A DNA stretch of 53,450 nt from an uncultured Oscillospiraceae bacterium (GTDB lineage Bacteria; Bacillota; Clostridia; Oscillospirales; Ruminococcaceae). Where the stretch lies: positions 1 to 53,450 of the forward strand of contig UQGL01000017.1 in the NCBI GenBank assembly GCA_900540595.1, in the 5' to 3' direction. The notes beneath the pieces were generated by a model. That model was not told the DNA's origin and did not search any database. It saw nothing but the letters and a program-made list of their open reading frames with translations. Below, one piece after another: positions 24,244 to 32,750 of this stretch. Every line of letters begins with the position of its first letter. Within the stretch, counting starts at the first letter, position 1. The translations under genes were made by a program, and so were the position numbers.

Positions 24244-25927
24244 CTATATATCCTTTCTGTGTAGTCCTACCACAGTCTCGATATGTGCATCATTGTCCAA
24301 ACTCAAGCTCATATCTTGCGCAATGATTGGGAGCTTGAACTTGATGGACTTGAGCCACTGGCCGTTAGGCTGCCGTTTCCTCATAGATCTGGATTTCGGA
24401 AAGCAGCGATTCCATAAGCTGCCGCTTTTCCTGATCGTCCATGACGGAATAGAGCTTATCAAAGAAAATCAGCACCTTGTAGATGTTGTCGCCCGTCAGC
24501 TTTTACGCCTCAATCGCCATCTTCTTGGCTCTGGCGGCAACGAGCTGGTTTTCTGTATCTTCGATCTTATCATACATCTTGTAAAGCCGGTCATCAAGGT
24601 CTGTTTTGCGTTTGATGTAGTGCTTATCGTCCGGGTCGAGAGAATCGATTTCTTCCATCAGCCGTACCTTTACGGAATAACTCCGGCGAAGCTGCTTTTC
24701 ATGCGCCGCGATCTCCTGCTCAATGGCAGAGGTATCCACCTTCACGCTGATCTTTTCCTGCATCATGGCGGCGAACTTCGGATTGCTTACCAGCTTTACG
24801 ATAACCTCAGCAACGGCGCTGTCCAGCAGTTCTTCATTGATCTGCTTCTTGAAGTTGCATTTATGCCCGCGCGTCATCGCACGGTGCTTACAGCCATAGT
24901 AATAAAAATCCTTGTATTTTGAGCCATCCGCCTTATGCTTGATGCTTTTGTTTCCATACATTCCTACGCCGCAGACCGGACATTTTACGATACCTGACAG
25001 CAGATGTATTTTTGTATCCTTGCCCCTGTTGACGTGTTCGTATTTCTCCGCTTGTGCCAGCAGTTTGACCTGTGCTTCGTACCATAGTTCTTCGGAAACG
25101 ATTCCCTCATGCAGACCATCTACCAGCAGATAATCGGCCTGCTCCACCAGTCGGTAATCATTTCGGGTGCCATGCACCTTCTCCGTCCGACGTCTGCCAT
25201 AGGCGATTTTACCACAGTATACCGGATTTTTCAGAATTCTGCGGATCAGCGCCGCATCGAACAAGGGATTTTTTCCGTTTTGCCGCTGGATTTTGTAAAT
25301 TCCGTGAGTTGCGAGGTATTTTGCAAGGCCGTTTGCACCGGTATCTGTATGCACATACTGGTCAAAAATCACGCGGATTGCCGCTGCTTCTTCCTCATTG
25401 ATGAAAAGCTGTCCCTTTTCCAACTTGTAGCCATAAGGAGCAAAGCCGCCGTTCCATTTCCCTTCACGGGCTTTCTGGATTCTGCCCTCCATCGTCTGCA
25501 CACGGATGTTCTCACGCTCAATCTCAGCTACAGCCGAAAGAACGGAAATCATCAGCTTTCCCGCATCCTTGGAGGAATCGATCCCATCCTCCACGCAAAT
25601 CAGATTGACGCCAAAGTCCTGCATAACCTGCAAGGTGGACAGCACATCTGCCGCATTTCTGCCGAAACGGGACAGCTTGAACACCAGCACAAAGGAAACA
25701 CCATCTTTCCCGGACTTTATATCTTCCATCATGCGGTTGAACTCCGCTCTGCCCTCAATGGATTTACCCGACTTCCCGGCATCCTCATACTCACCGACTA
25801 TCTCATGTTCATTATACTCGGCAAAGGCTTTCATTCTGGATTTCTGGGCATCCAGAGAGTATCCGTCAATCTGCATGGCGGTGGATACTCTTGTATAGAT
25901 ATATACTTTTGTCTTTTCTTTTTTCAT
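24244..25927 (-). pseudogene. Large serine recombinase, inactivated by a nonsense codon and a frameshift
   Basis: The open part (24503-25927) encodes 474 residues. A resolvase catalytic domain starts Y-I-Y-T-R-V-S-T-A-M-Q with nucleophile Ser15, then D-A-G-K-S-G and F-V-L-V-F-K-L-S-R-F-G-R. A recombinase domain and a zinc ribbon (C-P-V-C-G-V-G-M-Y) follow, then a coiled coil. The frame stops at TAA after M-A-I-E-A, but continues in register with K-L-T-G-D-N-I-Y-K-V-L-I-F-F and then, after one extra T near 24370, with N-G-Q-W-L-K-S-I-K-F to a final TAG at 24244. So about 85 C-terminal residues were lost. The catalytic part may still be made. It was probably the integrase of the element. Confidence 0.85.
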
Positions 25928-25947
25928 CGCATCTTCTCCACCCCAGC

Positions 25948-26952
25948 TTACTTTTTATCTGTTTTCTGCTCCAACAACTTGATGGAATCTAGATAATCGC
26001 GCTCAACTTCGCTGAGGGTGCGGGCTTTGTATTTTCTATACTCGCCGGTTGCCTTGTCGATAGCCTGCTTATGGCTGACGCTTCCGTTGCCAACCAGCAG
26101 CTGCTCTCCGCTCATGGTCAGAATCCGATCAAGATGCTCCGACCAGTCCTGCATGGTCATTGCCTGCTCCCGCTCCGCCTGTCGTTCCGCAAAATCCAGA
26201 TATCCGGACACAAGCTGCCCCATAGCACGAAGCTCTTTCTCGTTCAGATAGTTCTTGGCAACTACTGCCTCTTTCAGCGTGGGCTGACTGCCTGCAAAGG
26301 TGGTCAAGCCCATAAATTCTTTCTCCGCATCGGCGCGTGTGTAAATGACCTCCGCCGCGGTTTGTCCATGAATGGCATAATGAATCTTATTTTGGACTTT
26401 CTTGAAAAACTGAATGGAGATTTCCGCCTTGGGATCATAGTCAATACTGGTCGCGTAGATTTCAAGCACCTGACGGTAAAACACCTTTTCGGAAGCGCGG
26501 ATATCGCGGATACGCTCCAGCAACTCCTTAAAGTATCCGCCGCCACCCAGACTTTTCAGGCGCTCATCATCCAGAGCAAAGCCTTTTCGCATATACTCCT
26601 TCAAAATCCCCGTTGCCCAAATACGAAACTGCACGCCGCGCTGAGACTTCACACGGTAGCCGACAGAAATGATAACATCAAGATTATAATAATCGACATC
26701 ATACACTTTTCCGTCGGCAGCAGTGTGGGCAAATTTTGCCCACACTGCTGCCTTTTGAAGTTCTCCCTCTTTGAAAATGTTTCGCACGTGCTTGCCAATC
26801 ACACTTCTATCACGCTGAAACAGCTCTGCCATCTGATCAATGGAAAGCCAAACGGTATCTCCATCGAAGGCCGTTTCAATCTTTGTCAAGCCATCCTCTG
26901 TGGTATAAATCATCATCTCGGAATCGTTCCGCTCATTCTCCCAGCGATCCAT
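25948..26952 (-). CDS. RhuM family protein
   Basis: Protein of 334 residues, starting at the ATG 8 nt after GAGGTG. It reads as a RhuM (virulence-associated) family member: I-Y-x-T-E-D-G-L-T-K-I-E-T-A-F-D-G-D-T-V-W-L-S-I-D-Q-M-A-E-L-F-Q-R-D-R-S-V-I-G-K-H and the R-x-W-A-T-x-I-L-K-E-Y-M-R-K-G-F signature. Domain function is unknown; the N-terminus looks DNA-binding, and RhuM genes are frequent next to restriction and toxin-antitoxin genes. It lies 20 bp upstream of the recombinase on the same strand. It appears intact although its neighbours are decayed. A hairpin (26976-27005) lies upstream. Confidence 0.9.
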   Translation of the reverse strand: MDRWENERNDSEMMIYTTEDGLTKIETAFDGDTVWLSIDQMAELFQRDRSVIGKHVRNIFKEGELQKAAVWAKFAHTAADGKVYDVDYYNLDVIISVGYRVKSQRGVQFRIWATGILKEYMRKGFALDDERLKSLGGGGYFKELLERIRDIRASEKVFYRQVLEIYATSIDYDPKAEISIQFFKKVQNKIHYAIHGQTAAEVIYTRADAEKEFMGLTTFAGSQPTLKEAVVAKNYLNEKELRAMGQLVSGYLDFAERQAEREQAMTMQDWSEHLDRILTMSGEQLLVGNGSVSHKQAIDKATGEYRKYKARTLSEVERDYLDSIKLLEQKTDKK

Positions 26953-27035
26953 TGTCACTTCACCTCGTTTTCTGCCATTTCAGGAGATTTTGCTCCTGCA
27001 ATGGCGGTTTGGACACCTATTTCATGGCAATTATA

Positions 27036-27212
27036 TCATGCTGCTTTCACGGGTTCAATATCGTTTTCGTGAATATTCTTATCGGCAGCATCTTTTTCAG
27101 ACACGGCTTCCTCTATGACGAGATCGGGCAGCGCATCAAGATTCAGAACCACGGCATACTTTTCAATCAAATTTGCCAGCAAAGCGGCGAAGCCGCTCCA
27201 TTCATCTACCAT
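27036..27212 (-). CDS. Small mobile-element protein (58 aa)
   Basis: Starts at an ATG overlapping the reconstructed end of the MobV gene (GGTAGATGA). The sequence begins M-V-D-E-W-S-G-F-A-A-L-L-A-N-L-I-E-K-Y and ends in an acidic then basic tail. I have seen similar short proteins after MobV relaxases in clostridial elements but know no function. Helical and acidic, without membrane segment. Confidence 0.5.
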   Translation of the reverse strand: MVDEWSGFAALLANLIEKYAVVLNLDALPDLVIEEAVSEKDAADKNIHENDIEPVKAA

Positions 27213-28183
27213 AGGCAGTTTCCCTCTCTTTCTCCGCTTTGTGCGTATATGCCGCCAGCACTTTCTTCGGAATACAATCCAGTACGGCGACGGCATTCCT
27301 CATAATCCCGATGCAGCTTGGCGTCAGCCAGCTTTTTCAAGGTGCTTTCCTGCGTGGCTTTGCCCAGCGACTGTTCTAACTGCTCCGTTTTCTTTTTCAG
27401 CTTTTTATTTTTGGCAGTCGTGACCGTGAACGCCGTATTGTATTTTTTCAGTGTCGTGTGCATCTGCTCCACAGCCGGGATATACTTGCCCAAAAAAACG
27501 CCGATTTCTGCTGCTTTCCCCTTGGCATTGAACGCATTGACGCCTGAAAGCAATTCTTCCAGCTTGGCCTTCTGCTTGGTCAGGCGGGTCATCTCCTTGA
27601 ACACCCTCGGCGGGATGTGGTCGCGTCCGGTTTCGCTGGCGCTCTCGCCGCGCTCCAGGTCGGGGCATTTTTTGACCATATGCTCCCAAAATCTGTCTTG
27701 CCACTGCGTTAGCTTCTTCTTGTTTCCTACGATTTCTTTGGCGAAGAGTCGCCCGTCTGCTGTCAGCGGGACAAAAGAAAGGTGCATATGGGGCGTTTTC
27801 TCGTCCATATGCACCACAGCGGATATGATAGTTTTCGGGTCTTGGTGTTCCCGGATAAAGTCCAGCGCCTCCTAAAAATAGGCTTTGATTTCAGCTTTCT
27901 TCTTACCCTTGAAGAACTCTGGCGTTGCGGTCACAAGAGCCTCCACCAGCCGCACGCTGTCTGAACGGGTGCGACAACCGGCGTCCTTGATTTGCCGCTC
28001 TGTCTCTGCACGATATTTGCGCTCCGGTTCGAGCAGATGAAAGTTCAGACAGCTGCGCCTCTTGTCAATATCCGGATTGCTGGCGTATTCGTCTTTTGTG
28101 CGCTCATTGTGCGCCTCAATATTAGAAATTTCCGGTCCTTTATACTTTGCAAAGCGGAGAATCGCAAACTGTGGCTTACTCAT
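27202..28183 (-). pseudogene. MobV/Pre relaxase, inactivated by an amber codon and a frameshift
   Basis: The N-terminal part (28183-27872) encodes A-I-L-R-F-A-K-Y-K-G ... I-E-A-H-N-E-R, the start of plasmid recombination/mobilisation proteins. After A-E-I-K-A-Y-F a TAG interrupts the frame, which continues in register with E-A-L-D-F-I-R-E-H and the histidine motif H-M-D-E-K-T-P-H-M-H-L (the metal-binding relaxase motif). A second lesion follows E-E-C-R-R near 27290: moving one register restores V-A-V-L-D-C-I-P-K-K-V-L-A-A-Y-T-H-K-A-E-K and a stop at 27202. The relaxase would nick at an origin of transfer; now probably dead. It is preceded by GGAGGG and the small HTH gene. Confidence 0.8.
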
Positions 28184-28399
28184 TTATTTCTCCCTCCGTT
28201 TCTGCCAGATCAGTTCATAACCCAGCGCGTCGGCAAGCTCGACGACCTCTTTATAGCGGATGCTCTCCCGCTGCAACTTGGCGGACAAATTGGAAACGCT
28301 GTCCGACCAGCCATATTCATCATGTAGCAGGTCAACAGCCTCCTGCATCGTAAAACCGGCGCGGACGATCTGTGCCTTGATTTCATTGCGTACACTCAT
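28184..28399 (-). CDS. Small HTH protein of the mobilisation module
   Basis: Protein of 71 residues with GGAGGG before its ATG. It reads M-S-V-R-N-E-I-K-A-Q-I, then A-G-F-T-M-Q-E-A-V-D-L-L and W-S-D-S-V-S-N-L-S-A-K-L-Q-R, a lambda-repressor-like helix-turn-helix. It ends exactly where the MobV start begins, typical of a regulator or accessory factor of mobilisation. Intact. Confidence 0.7.
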   Translation of the reverse strand: MSVRNEIKAQIVRAGFTMQEAVDLLHDEYGWSDSVSNLSAKLQRESIRYKEVVELADALGYELIWQKRREK

Positions 28400-28531
28400 A
28401 TTCAAATTCCCTCCAAAATTCAGATGATGAAAAAGCGAAGCCAGCACGCCATTCGGCGCATCCGCTTCGCTGCATCGTGAAAAATTCTGTCGCCATCAAA
28501 TCCGCTCAGAATCGCCGTTATGATGTCCTGT

Positions 28532-29112
28532 TCACAGGTACTTTGCCTTTGTCGTTTTCTTCTTGGCGCTTGTGATCGCTCGCACCGGATCTGAAACCAT
28601 GTGATTAATCATAGCTTCACCCCAGTTACGGAAAAACGGTAGAAGTGCTTCCCAGTCAATAGTCGCATCATACGGATCGTAGAGCAGGAAATAATGCAGG
28701 TGCCCAGTTCCATATAACTGTGGTCCGATAGTTCGGAGTAGCTCGTGCGCATCACCACAAGAGGTGACAATCTTAAAATTGCGCTCATCCTGTGGAAGAT
28801 GCTTTTTTAGCTCATCTACGCGCGCTTTATCCTTGTCATTCAAGTAAATGTGTATATTTTTCTCCGTATAGCTTCTTGATGCTTCCCTAAGTGCCTCTGA
28901 GACGCGTACTGCTGTACCTTTCACCAATTGTCCGGCATCGTCGGTGTATACACCACTGTTGCACATACAGTCTATAAAGATCAGCCCATTGCAAGACTCA
29001 GTCAACAGCAACTTCTGTGCCCACGATTTGATGTACTCTTCTATCAGCTCAAATTTTTTTATTGTGTGAGGGCTAGCCTTGCTAATTATGTTTTTCTTTT
29101 TTTTGCCGCCAT
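28532..29112 (-). pseudogene. tcmP: Three-Cys-motif partner protein TcmP, frameshifted and truncated
   Basis: The open frame (28532-29011) carries F-I-D-C-M-C-N-S-G-V-Y-T-D-D-A-G and A-V-R-V-S-E-A-L-R-E, hallmarks of TcmP. Codons upstream continue the family start (K-A-S-P-H-T-I-K-K-F-E-L-I-E-E-Y). An ATG at 29112 with GAGGTGG before it begins M-A-A-K, but the register is lost in a run of eight A; nine would restore it. The C-terminus stops at about 160 residues with a basic end, whereas TcmP proteins are usually about twice as long. TcmP is associated with Gp37/DUF5131 partner genes on mobile elements; the partner is missing here. Confidence 0.7.
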
Positions 29113-29300
29113 ACCATCCACCTCTTATTCAACGATGCCTTCTTGGGAAAAAATCAGCTTTCGGATATTCCCAATATCGCAGTTCCGTGTTTTACGCACC
29201 TTCGTTAGCATTCTTATACTGACAGTTTAACCTTTAGACAGCTTGTTAGCGAAAGATCATTTGGTACCGACCGCCACCTGCAATTTCTTTCAAAAGGCAT

Positions 29301-29639
29301 CTACAAAATCATACCAAAGTGCTTCAATGCTTCCATAATCGCATTTTCCTTATCCAGCGGGCATTGGGGCTGTTTGGCGTTTTCAGACTTCGGCTTGTTA
29401 TAGTTCTCGCGCTCAATGATGCCGTACTTCTGCTTCACCTGTGCGATATAGAGATGGCTGACCTTCAAGCCATTATGTTCCAGAACATACGCTTTGATTT
29501 CCTCATAGGTTGCCTTTTTCTCCGCAGCGGTCAAATCCAACTCGTTCATCTTCACTTCGATCTCGATATGTTCCTTGCTTTGAAGTTTGGACAATAAGCA
29601 TACCGTTTCAACATGTCCTGTCCTGAGAGTTTGGTACAT
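29301..29639 (-). pseudogene. Displaced RlmD C-terminal module at the element end
   Basis: A 112-codon frame begins inside an RlmD-like end (T-G-H-V-E-T-V-C-L-L-S-K) and continues with an extra domain: E-L-D-L-T-A-A-E-K-K-A-T-Y-E-E-I, then L-Y-I-A-Q-V-K-Q-K-Y-G-I-I-E-R and Q-P-Q-C-P-x-x-K-E-N-A-I. The same extension is often found after RumA genes carrying integrated elements in clostridia. There is no good ribosome site. It looks like the 3' end of a former host's methyltransferase carried along by the element. It abuts the intact rlmD stop with no gap, so readthrough fusion cannot be excluded. Confidence 0.6.
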
Positions 29640-30781
29640 CACTTTTCGCGTGACAACCAAACAATCACCTCCACATGCCGCGTCTGCGGGAAAAGGTCAA
29701 CGGGGCAGAATTTGGCGGCGCGCCAGCCGAGGCGGGTGAAGGCGGCCACATCGCGTGCCAGTGTTTCGGGGTCACAGCTGACATAGACGATGCGCTTTGG
29801 CTTCATCCGGTTTACGGCGGCTATGCATTCCGGTGTGCTGCCGGCGCGCGGCGGGTCCAGAAAAACCACATCGGGGCGCAGTCCCTCCGCAGCGGCGGCC
29901 ATCATCCATTCCGTGGCATCGGCGCAGACAAAGCGGGCGTTGGCCAGCTTGTTGCGGCGGGCGTTGGCGGCGGCGTCCCTGACAGCGGCGGGGTTGCGCT
30001 CAACACCGATGACCTGCTTTGCATGGGGCGCGGCGCACAGGCCGATCGTGCCGATGCCGCAGTAGGCATCTACGACCGTCTCGCGTCCGGTCAGTTTGGC
30101 AAGCTCAAGCGCCTTTTTGTACAGCACCTCGGTCTGGGTGCGGTTGACCTGATAAAAGCTGCGGGACGAGATCGCAAACTGCAGCCCGCACAGCGTATCC
30201 ATCACAAAGCCGGGGCCCCAAAGCGGTTTCTCGCGGTTGCCCAACACGGCGCTGCTGCGCGTGGGGTTGATGTTCTGCACGATGCTGACGACCCACGGCG
30301 CTTTTTTGCGCAGCGCGGCGCAGAAATTTTTGCTGCCGGGCAGGTCTGCGCCGGGCGTTACCAGCGTGACCAGCACCTTACCGTCCCCGCTGCTGCGCAG
30401 CACGGTATGGCGCAGCAGCCCTGTGCCGCGGTCCTCGTCATAGGCTGTCCAGCGGCAGGCGCGGGCGGCCTCCAGCACGGCGGTAAGGGTCTTGTTGAGG
30501 ATCTCCTCCTGCAGCAGGCAGTCGGCACTTGGCAGGACCCTGTGCGTGCCCTCGGCATACAGGCCGCAGACCAATCTGCCGTGCTGCATGGCAAAGCTGG
30601 CGATGGCCTTGTTGCGGTAATGGTACGGCTCGGCCATGCCCTGCACGGCCCGGACGGGGGCAAACCCGCCCAGAAGCCCCTGCAGGCGGGCTTGTTTTTG
30701 GTTCAGTTGTTCCCGGTAGGGCAGTGCAAGCAGCGGACAGCCGCCGCACTTTTTATCGTAGTTCAGGCAGGTAGTGGGCAT
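29639..30781 (-). CDS. rlmD: 23S rRNA (uracil-5-)-methyltransferase, RlmD/RumA type
   Basis: Protein of 380 residues. An ATG at 30781 with AAAGG upstream is preferred to an earlier start. An N-terminal iron-sulfur motif (C-L-N-Y-D-K-K-C-G-G-C-P-L) lies at about 6-17. The SAM domain shows V-D-A-Y-C-G-I-G-T-I-G-L and D-P-P-R-A-G, and the catalytic cysteine is in Y-V-S-C-D-P-E-T-L-A-R-D. The C-terminus is the standard Q-T-R-H-V-E-V-I-V-W-L. It methylates a 23S rRNA uridine to m5U. The gene is intact although an element is inserted directly after its stop. Confidence 0.93.
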   Translation of the reverse strand: MPTTCLNYDKKCGGCPLLALPYREQLNQKQARLQGLLGGFAPVRAVQGMAEPYHYRNKAIASFAMQHGRLVCGLYAEGTHRVLPSADCLLQEEILNKTLTAVLEAARACRWTAYDEDRGTGLLRHTVLRSSGDGKVLVTLVTPGADLPGSKNFCAALRKKAPWVVSIVQNINPTRSSAVLGNREKPLWGPGFVMDTLCGLQFAISSRSFYQVNRTQTEVLYKKALELAKLTGRETVVDAYCGIGTIGLCAAPHAKQVIGVERNPAAVRDAAANARRNKLANARFVCADATEWMMAAAAEGLRPDVVFLDPPRAGSTPECIAAVNRMKPKRIVYVSCDPETLARDVAAFTRLGWRAAKFCPVDLFPQTRHVEVIVWLSREK

Positions 30782-30796
30782 GGTTACGACCTTTCT

Positions 30797-30825
30797 TTGC
30801 ACAGGCTTGCGCGGTGTGCTATACT
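30797..30825 (+). promoter_or_regulatory. Promoter of the iron-sulfur flavoprotein gene
   Basis: TTGCAC, 17 bp, TATACT, with GC before the -10 box; about 30 nt before the ATG at 30858. Confidence 0.75.
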
Positions 30826-30857
30826 ATAAATACAGAGCAAATGACGGAGGTATTGCT

Positions 30858-31478
30858 ATGAATGTGCTACTTATCAACGGCAGCCCGCACAAGGACGGCT
30901 GCACAAACGCGGCGCTGGCCGAGATGGCCAAAGCACTGAACGAGGCCGGCATCGAGACCACGATCTTCCACATCGGGTCTGCCCCGGTGGGCGGCTGTGT
31001 AGGCTGCGGCGGCTGCGGCAAGGCCGGCAAATGCGTCTTTGGCGGGCCGGTAGCCGAGGTGCTGCCGCTGGTCGAGAAGGCTGACGGCATTGTGTTCGGC
31101 GCGCCGGTCCACTATGCCACGGCGGCAGCCAGCATGCTTGGCTTTATGCACCGGCTGGCCATCAGCGGCGGCAGATACCTGCGCCACAAGCCCGCCGCTG
31201 TTGTGACCAGCGCCCGCCGCGCCGGTACGACCACGGCGCTGGAGGCCATGGAAAAGGTACCGCAGTTCTTTGAGATGCCGCTCATCAGCTCGACCTACTG
31301 GCCGATGGTCCACGGCGGCAAGGCCGAGGAGGCAGCCGCCGATGCGGAGGGTATGCAGATCATGCGCAATCTGGGCCGCAACATGGCGTGGATCCTGCGC
31401 TGCATCGAAGCCGGCAAGGCTGCCGGGATCGAGGCACCTGTTGCAGAAAACGACAAGCGGACGAATTTTATCCGCTGA
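30858..31478 (+). CDS. Flavodoxin-fold NAD(P)H oxidoreductase, iron-sulfur flavoprotein type
   Basis: Protein of 206 residues with GGAGG before the ATG. It starts V-L-L-I-N-G-S-P-H-K-D-G-C-T, the FMN-phosphate loop of NADPH-dependent FMN reductases. At about 46-60 it has C-V-G-C-G-G-C-G-K-A-G-K-C, the compact C-x2-C-x2-C-x5-C motif that holds a 4Fe-4S cluster in archaeal iron-sulfur flavoproteins. It probably moves electrons or detoxifies oxygen species in the cytosol. The downstream P-V-H-Y-A-T-A-A-A-S-M-L-G-F is also typical. Single gene with its own promoter. Confidence 0.85.
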   Translation: MNVLLINGSPHKDGCTNAALAEMAKALNEAGIETTIFHIGSAPVGGCVGCGGCGKAGKCVFGGPVAEVLPLVEKADGIVFGAPVHYATAAASMLGFMHRLAISGGRYLRHKPAAVVTSARRAGTTTALEAMEKVPQFFEMPLISSTYWPMVHGGKAEEAAADAEGMQIMRNLGRNMAWILRCIEAGKAAGIEAPVAENDKRTNFIR

Positions 31479-31499
31479 CACGCGCCCTGCGGGCGGCAA

Positions 31500-31538
31500 A
31501 GCGGCGTTCCCACTGCGGGAGCGCCGCTCTTGCTTTTC
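31500..31538 (+). terminator. Terminator after the flavoprotein gene
   Basis: A 12-bp stem with one G-T pair (AGCGGCGTTCCC with GGGAGCGCCGCT) and a 5-base loop is followed by CTTGCTTTTC. It also faces the converging lipoprotein gene. Confidence 0.6.
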
Positions 31539-31547
31539 TCAGGGGAG

Positions 31548-32162
31548 TTATGCCAGACTCTTGGTGCGCCCGCCGCTGACATCCTCCTCGGTGACGGCCT
31601 TGACCGAGGTGTCCGCCTGCTGGGCGGACTGCGGCGCATGGCCGGTCGGCCAGACATTCTGCAGCAGCGTCAGGATCGGCTCATAATCCTGCGTGCGGGC
31701 AGCGGCCGTGACATAGATCGTCTCGCCGCAGTCGTAGTCGATCTGGGCAAAGATCGTCTGGTAGCTGCCGCAGTCATAGCGCACCGCCGACACAGCGGCA
31801 TCGGGTACGGTAAAGCCGATGTCATATCGGACCGTGCCGGTCGTTTCCTCCAGCTCCTGACCCGACTGGGCAAGAAAATCCGTGTAGGTGTCGGTCATCT
31901 GCAGCAGCACGACCGTGTAGCTGAGCTGGTTGCCGGCCGTCAGCGAGAGGGTATCCGCCTGCGCCATGACAGGCTGCTCCCACTGGTTCTGATCGTAAAC
32001 GATGGTCACACCGTTGTCACCGTCACAGCTGGCATAGTCCGGCTCCTCGTTTTTGACAAAGCCGTCACCGCCGTAAAGGTAGAGCATAAAATCCTGAAAG
32101 CTGCACCCCGTCAGGGCAAGGCCCACCAAGACGGAGAGGGCGGCTGCGATACTTTTTTTCAT
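31548..32162 (-). CDS. Lipoprotein of unknown function
   Basis: Protein of 204 residues with the ATG 9 nt after AAAGGA. The start M-K-K-S-I-A-A-A-L-S-V-L-V-G-L-A-L-T-G-C is a lipoprotein signal peptide with lipobox L-T-G-C, so it should be anchored outside the membrane. The mature part has no domain I recognise; three cysteine/aspartate-rich turns (D-C-G) occur around residues 130-155. It follows the PAP2 gene by 14 bp and is probably cotranscribed with it, suggesting an envelope role. Confidence 0.7.
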   Translation of the reverse strand: MKKSIAAALSVLVGLALTGCSFQDFMLYLYGGDGFVKNEEPDYASCDGDNGVTIVYDQNQWEQPVMAQADTLSLTAGNQLSYTVVLLQMTDTYTDFLAQSGQELEETTGTVRYDIGFTVPDAAVSAVRYDCGSYQTIFAQIDYDCGETIYVTAAARTQDYEPILTLLQNVWPTGHAPQSAQQADTSVKAVTEEDVSGGRTKSLA

Positions 32163-32176
32163 AAAGTTCATTCCTT

Positions 32177-32716
32177 TTATAATAGCATGATGCTGTAAAA
32201 GCCCATAGCGGATGCCGCCAGCACAAAGGCGTTCCAGCCCAGCACGGCAAACGCTGCGCCGAACGCCAGCCCTGCCAGTACATCGCTGATATAGTGGACG
32301 CCGGTCACGACCCGGCAGACCGCAATCAGTACCCCAAGCACAGCCAGCACGATGCCGAGCGGGCGGAGCACAAACCACGCGGCCCCGGCGATGGCCGCCG
32401 CCGAAAAGCAGTGGCGGCTCGGCATACTCTGGCCGGGCTTGTCCTTCGGAAAGAGGGGCACAAACCCCAGCGCCGTGTAAGGGCGCGGGCGGTCGATGAC
32501 CCGGCGCACCAGCGTACCGACCAGAAACGCCGCTGCCGGTACGATGACCGCAGGCAAGAGCTGCTCACTGCGGTGCAGTGCCAGCCACGCCAGCATACCG
32601 AGGTAGAGCAGATATACCAGCCCCACCGCCCCGCGGCTGACGAGCTGCAGCACCTTTTTGGCGGCGGGCCTTGCGTTGAACCATCCGATCACGGCGCGGT
32701 ACTGCTCTGCATTCAT
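32177..32716 (-). CDS. PAP2 family membrane phosphatase
   Basis: Protein of 179 residues with GGGAGG before the ATG. About five membrane helices. The three PAP2 signature motifs are present: K/R-x6-R-P in R-R-V-I-D-R-P-R-P-Y, P-S-R-H in S-M-P-S-R-H-C-F, and S-R/G-x5-H-x3-D in C-R-V-V-T-G-V-H-Y-I-S-D-V. Such enzymes dephosphorylate lipid phosphates, for example undecaprenyl pyrophosphate or phosphatidic acid, at the outer face of the membrane. Next to a polymerase-like gene, a role in recycling the glycan carrier lipid is plausible. Confidence 0.88.
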   Translation of the reverse strand: MNAEQYRAVIGWFNARPAAKKVLQLVSRGAVGLVYLLYLGMLAWLALHRSEQLLPAVIVPAAAFLVGTLVRRVIDRPRPYTALGFVPLFPKDKPGQSMPSRHCFSAAAIAGAAWFVLRPLGIVLAVLGVLIAVCRVVTGVHYISDVLAGLAFGAAFAVLGWNAFVLAASAMGFYSIMLL

Positions 32717-32750
32717 AAGGGTATCCTCCCAGTCATAACATTTCACCATT

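Larger units (their letters stand above)
16838..29639. mobile_element. Decaying integrated element with defence-like cargo
   Basis: This stretch is clearly richer in A+T than both flanks. At the left end a minus-strand sequence encodes H-V-E-A-V-C-L-L-V-K-stop (16838-16870); at the right end the same strand encodes H-V-E-T-V-C-L-L-S-K (from 29615 leftwards), next to the intact rlmD whose own end reads H-V-E-V-I-V-W-L. Integration at the 3' end of rumA/rlmD genes is known for Firmicute integrative elements. The interior holds a serine recombinase, MobV relaxase and RhuM on the right and an operon of DNA-modification-related genes on the left. A second recombinase remnant at 21663-21857 suggests two elements nested or fused. 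Confidence 0.65.

Noticed and set aside
28400..28531. A 38-codon open stretch on the minus strand before the small HTH gene
   Set aside because: No start with a ribosome site and no recognisable family; too short to support.
31295..31657. Minus-strand frame across the flavoprotein gene end
   Set aside because: Shadow of the flavoprotein and the lipoprotein genes, crossing a terminator.
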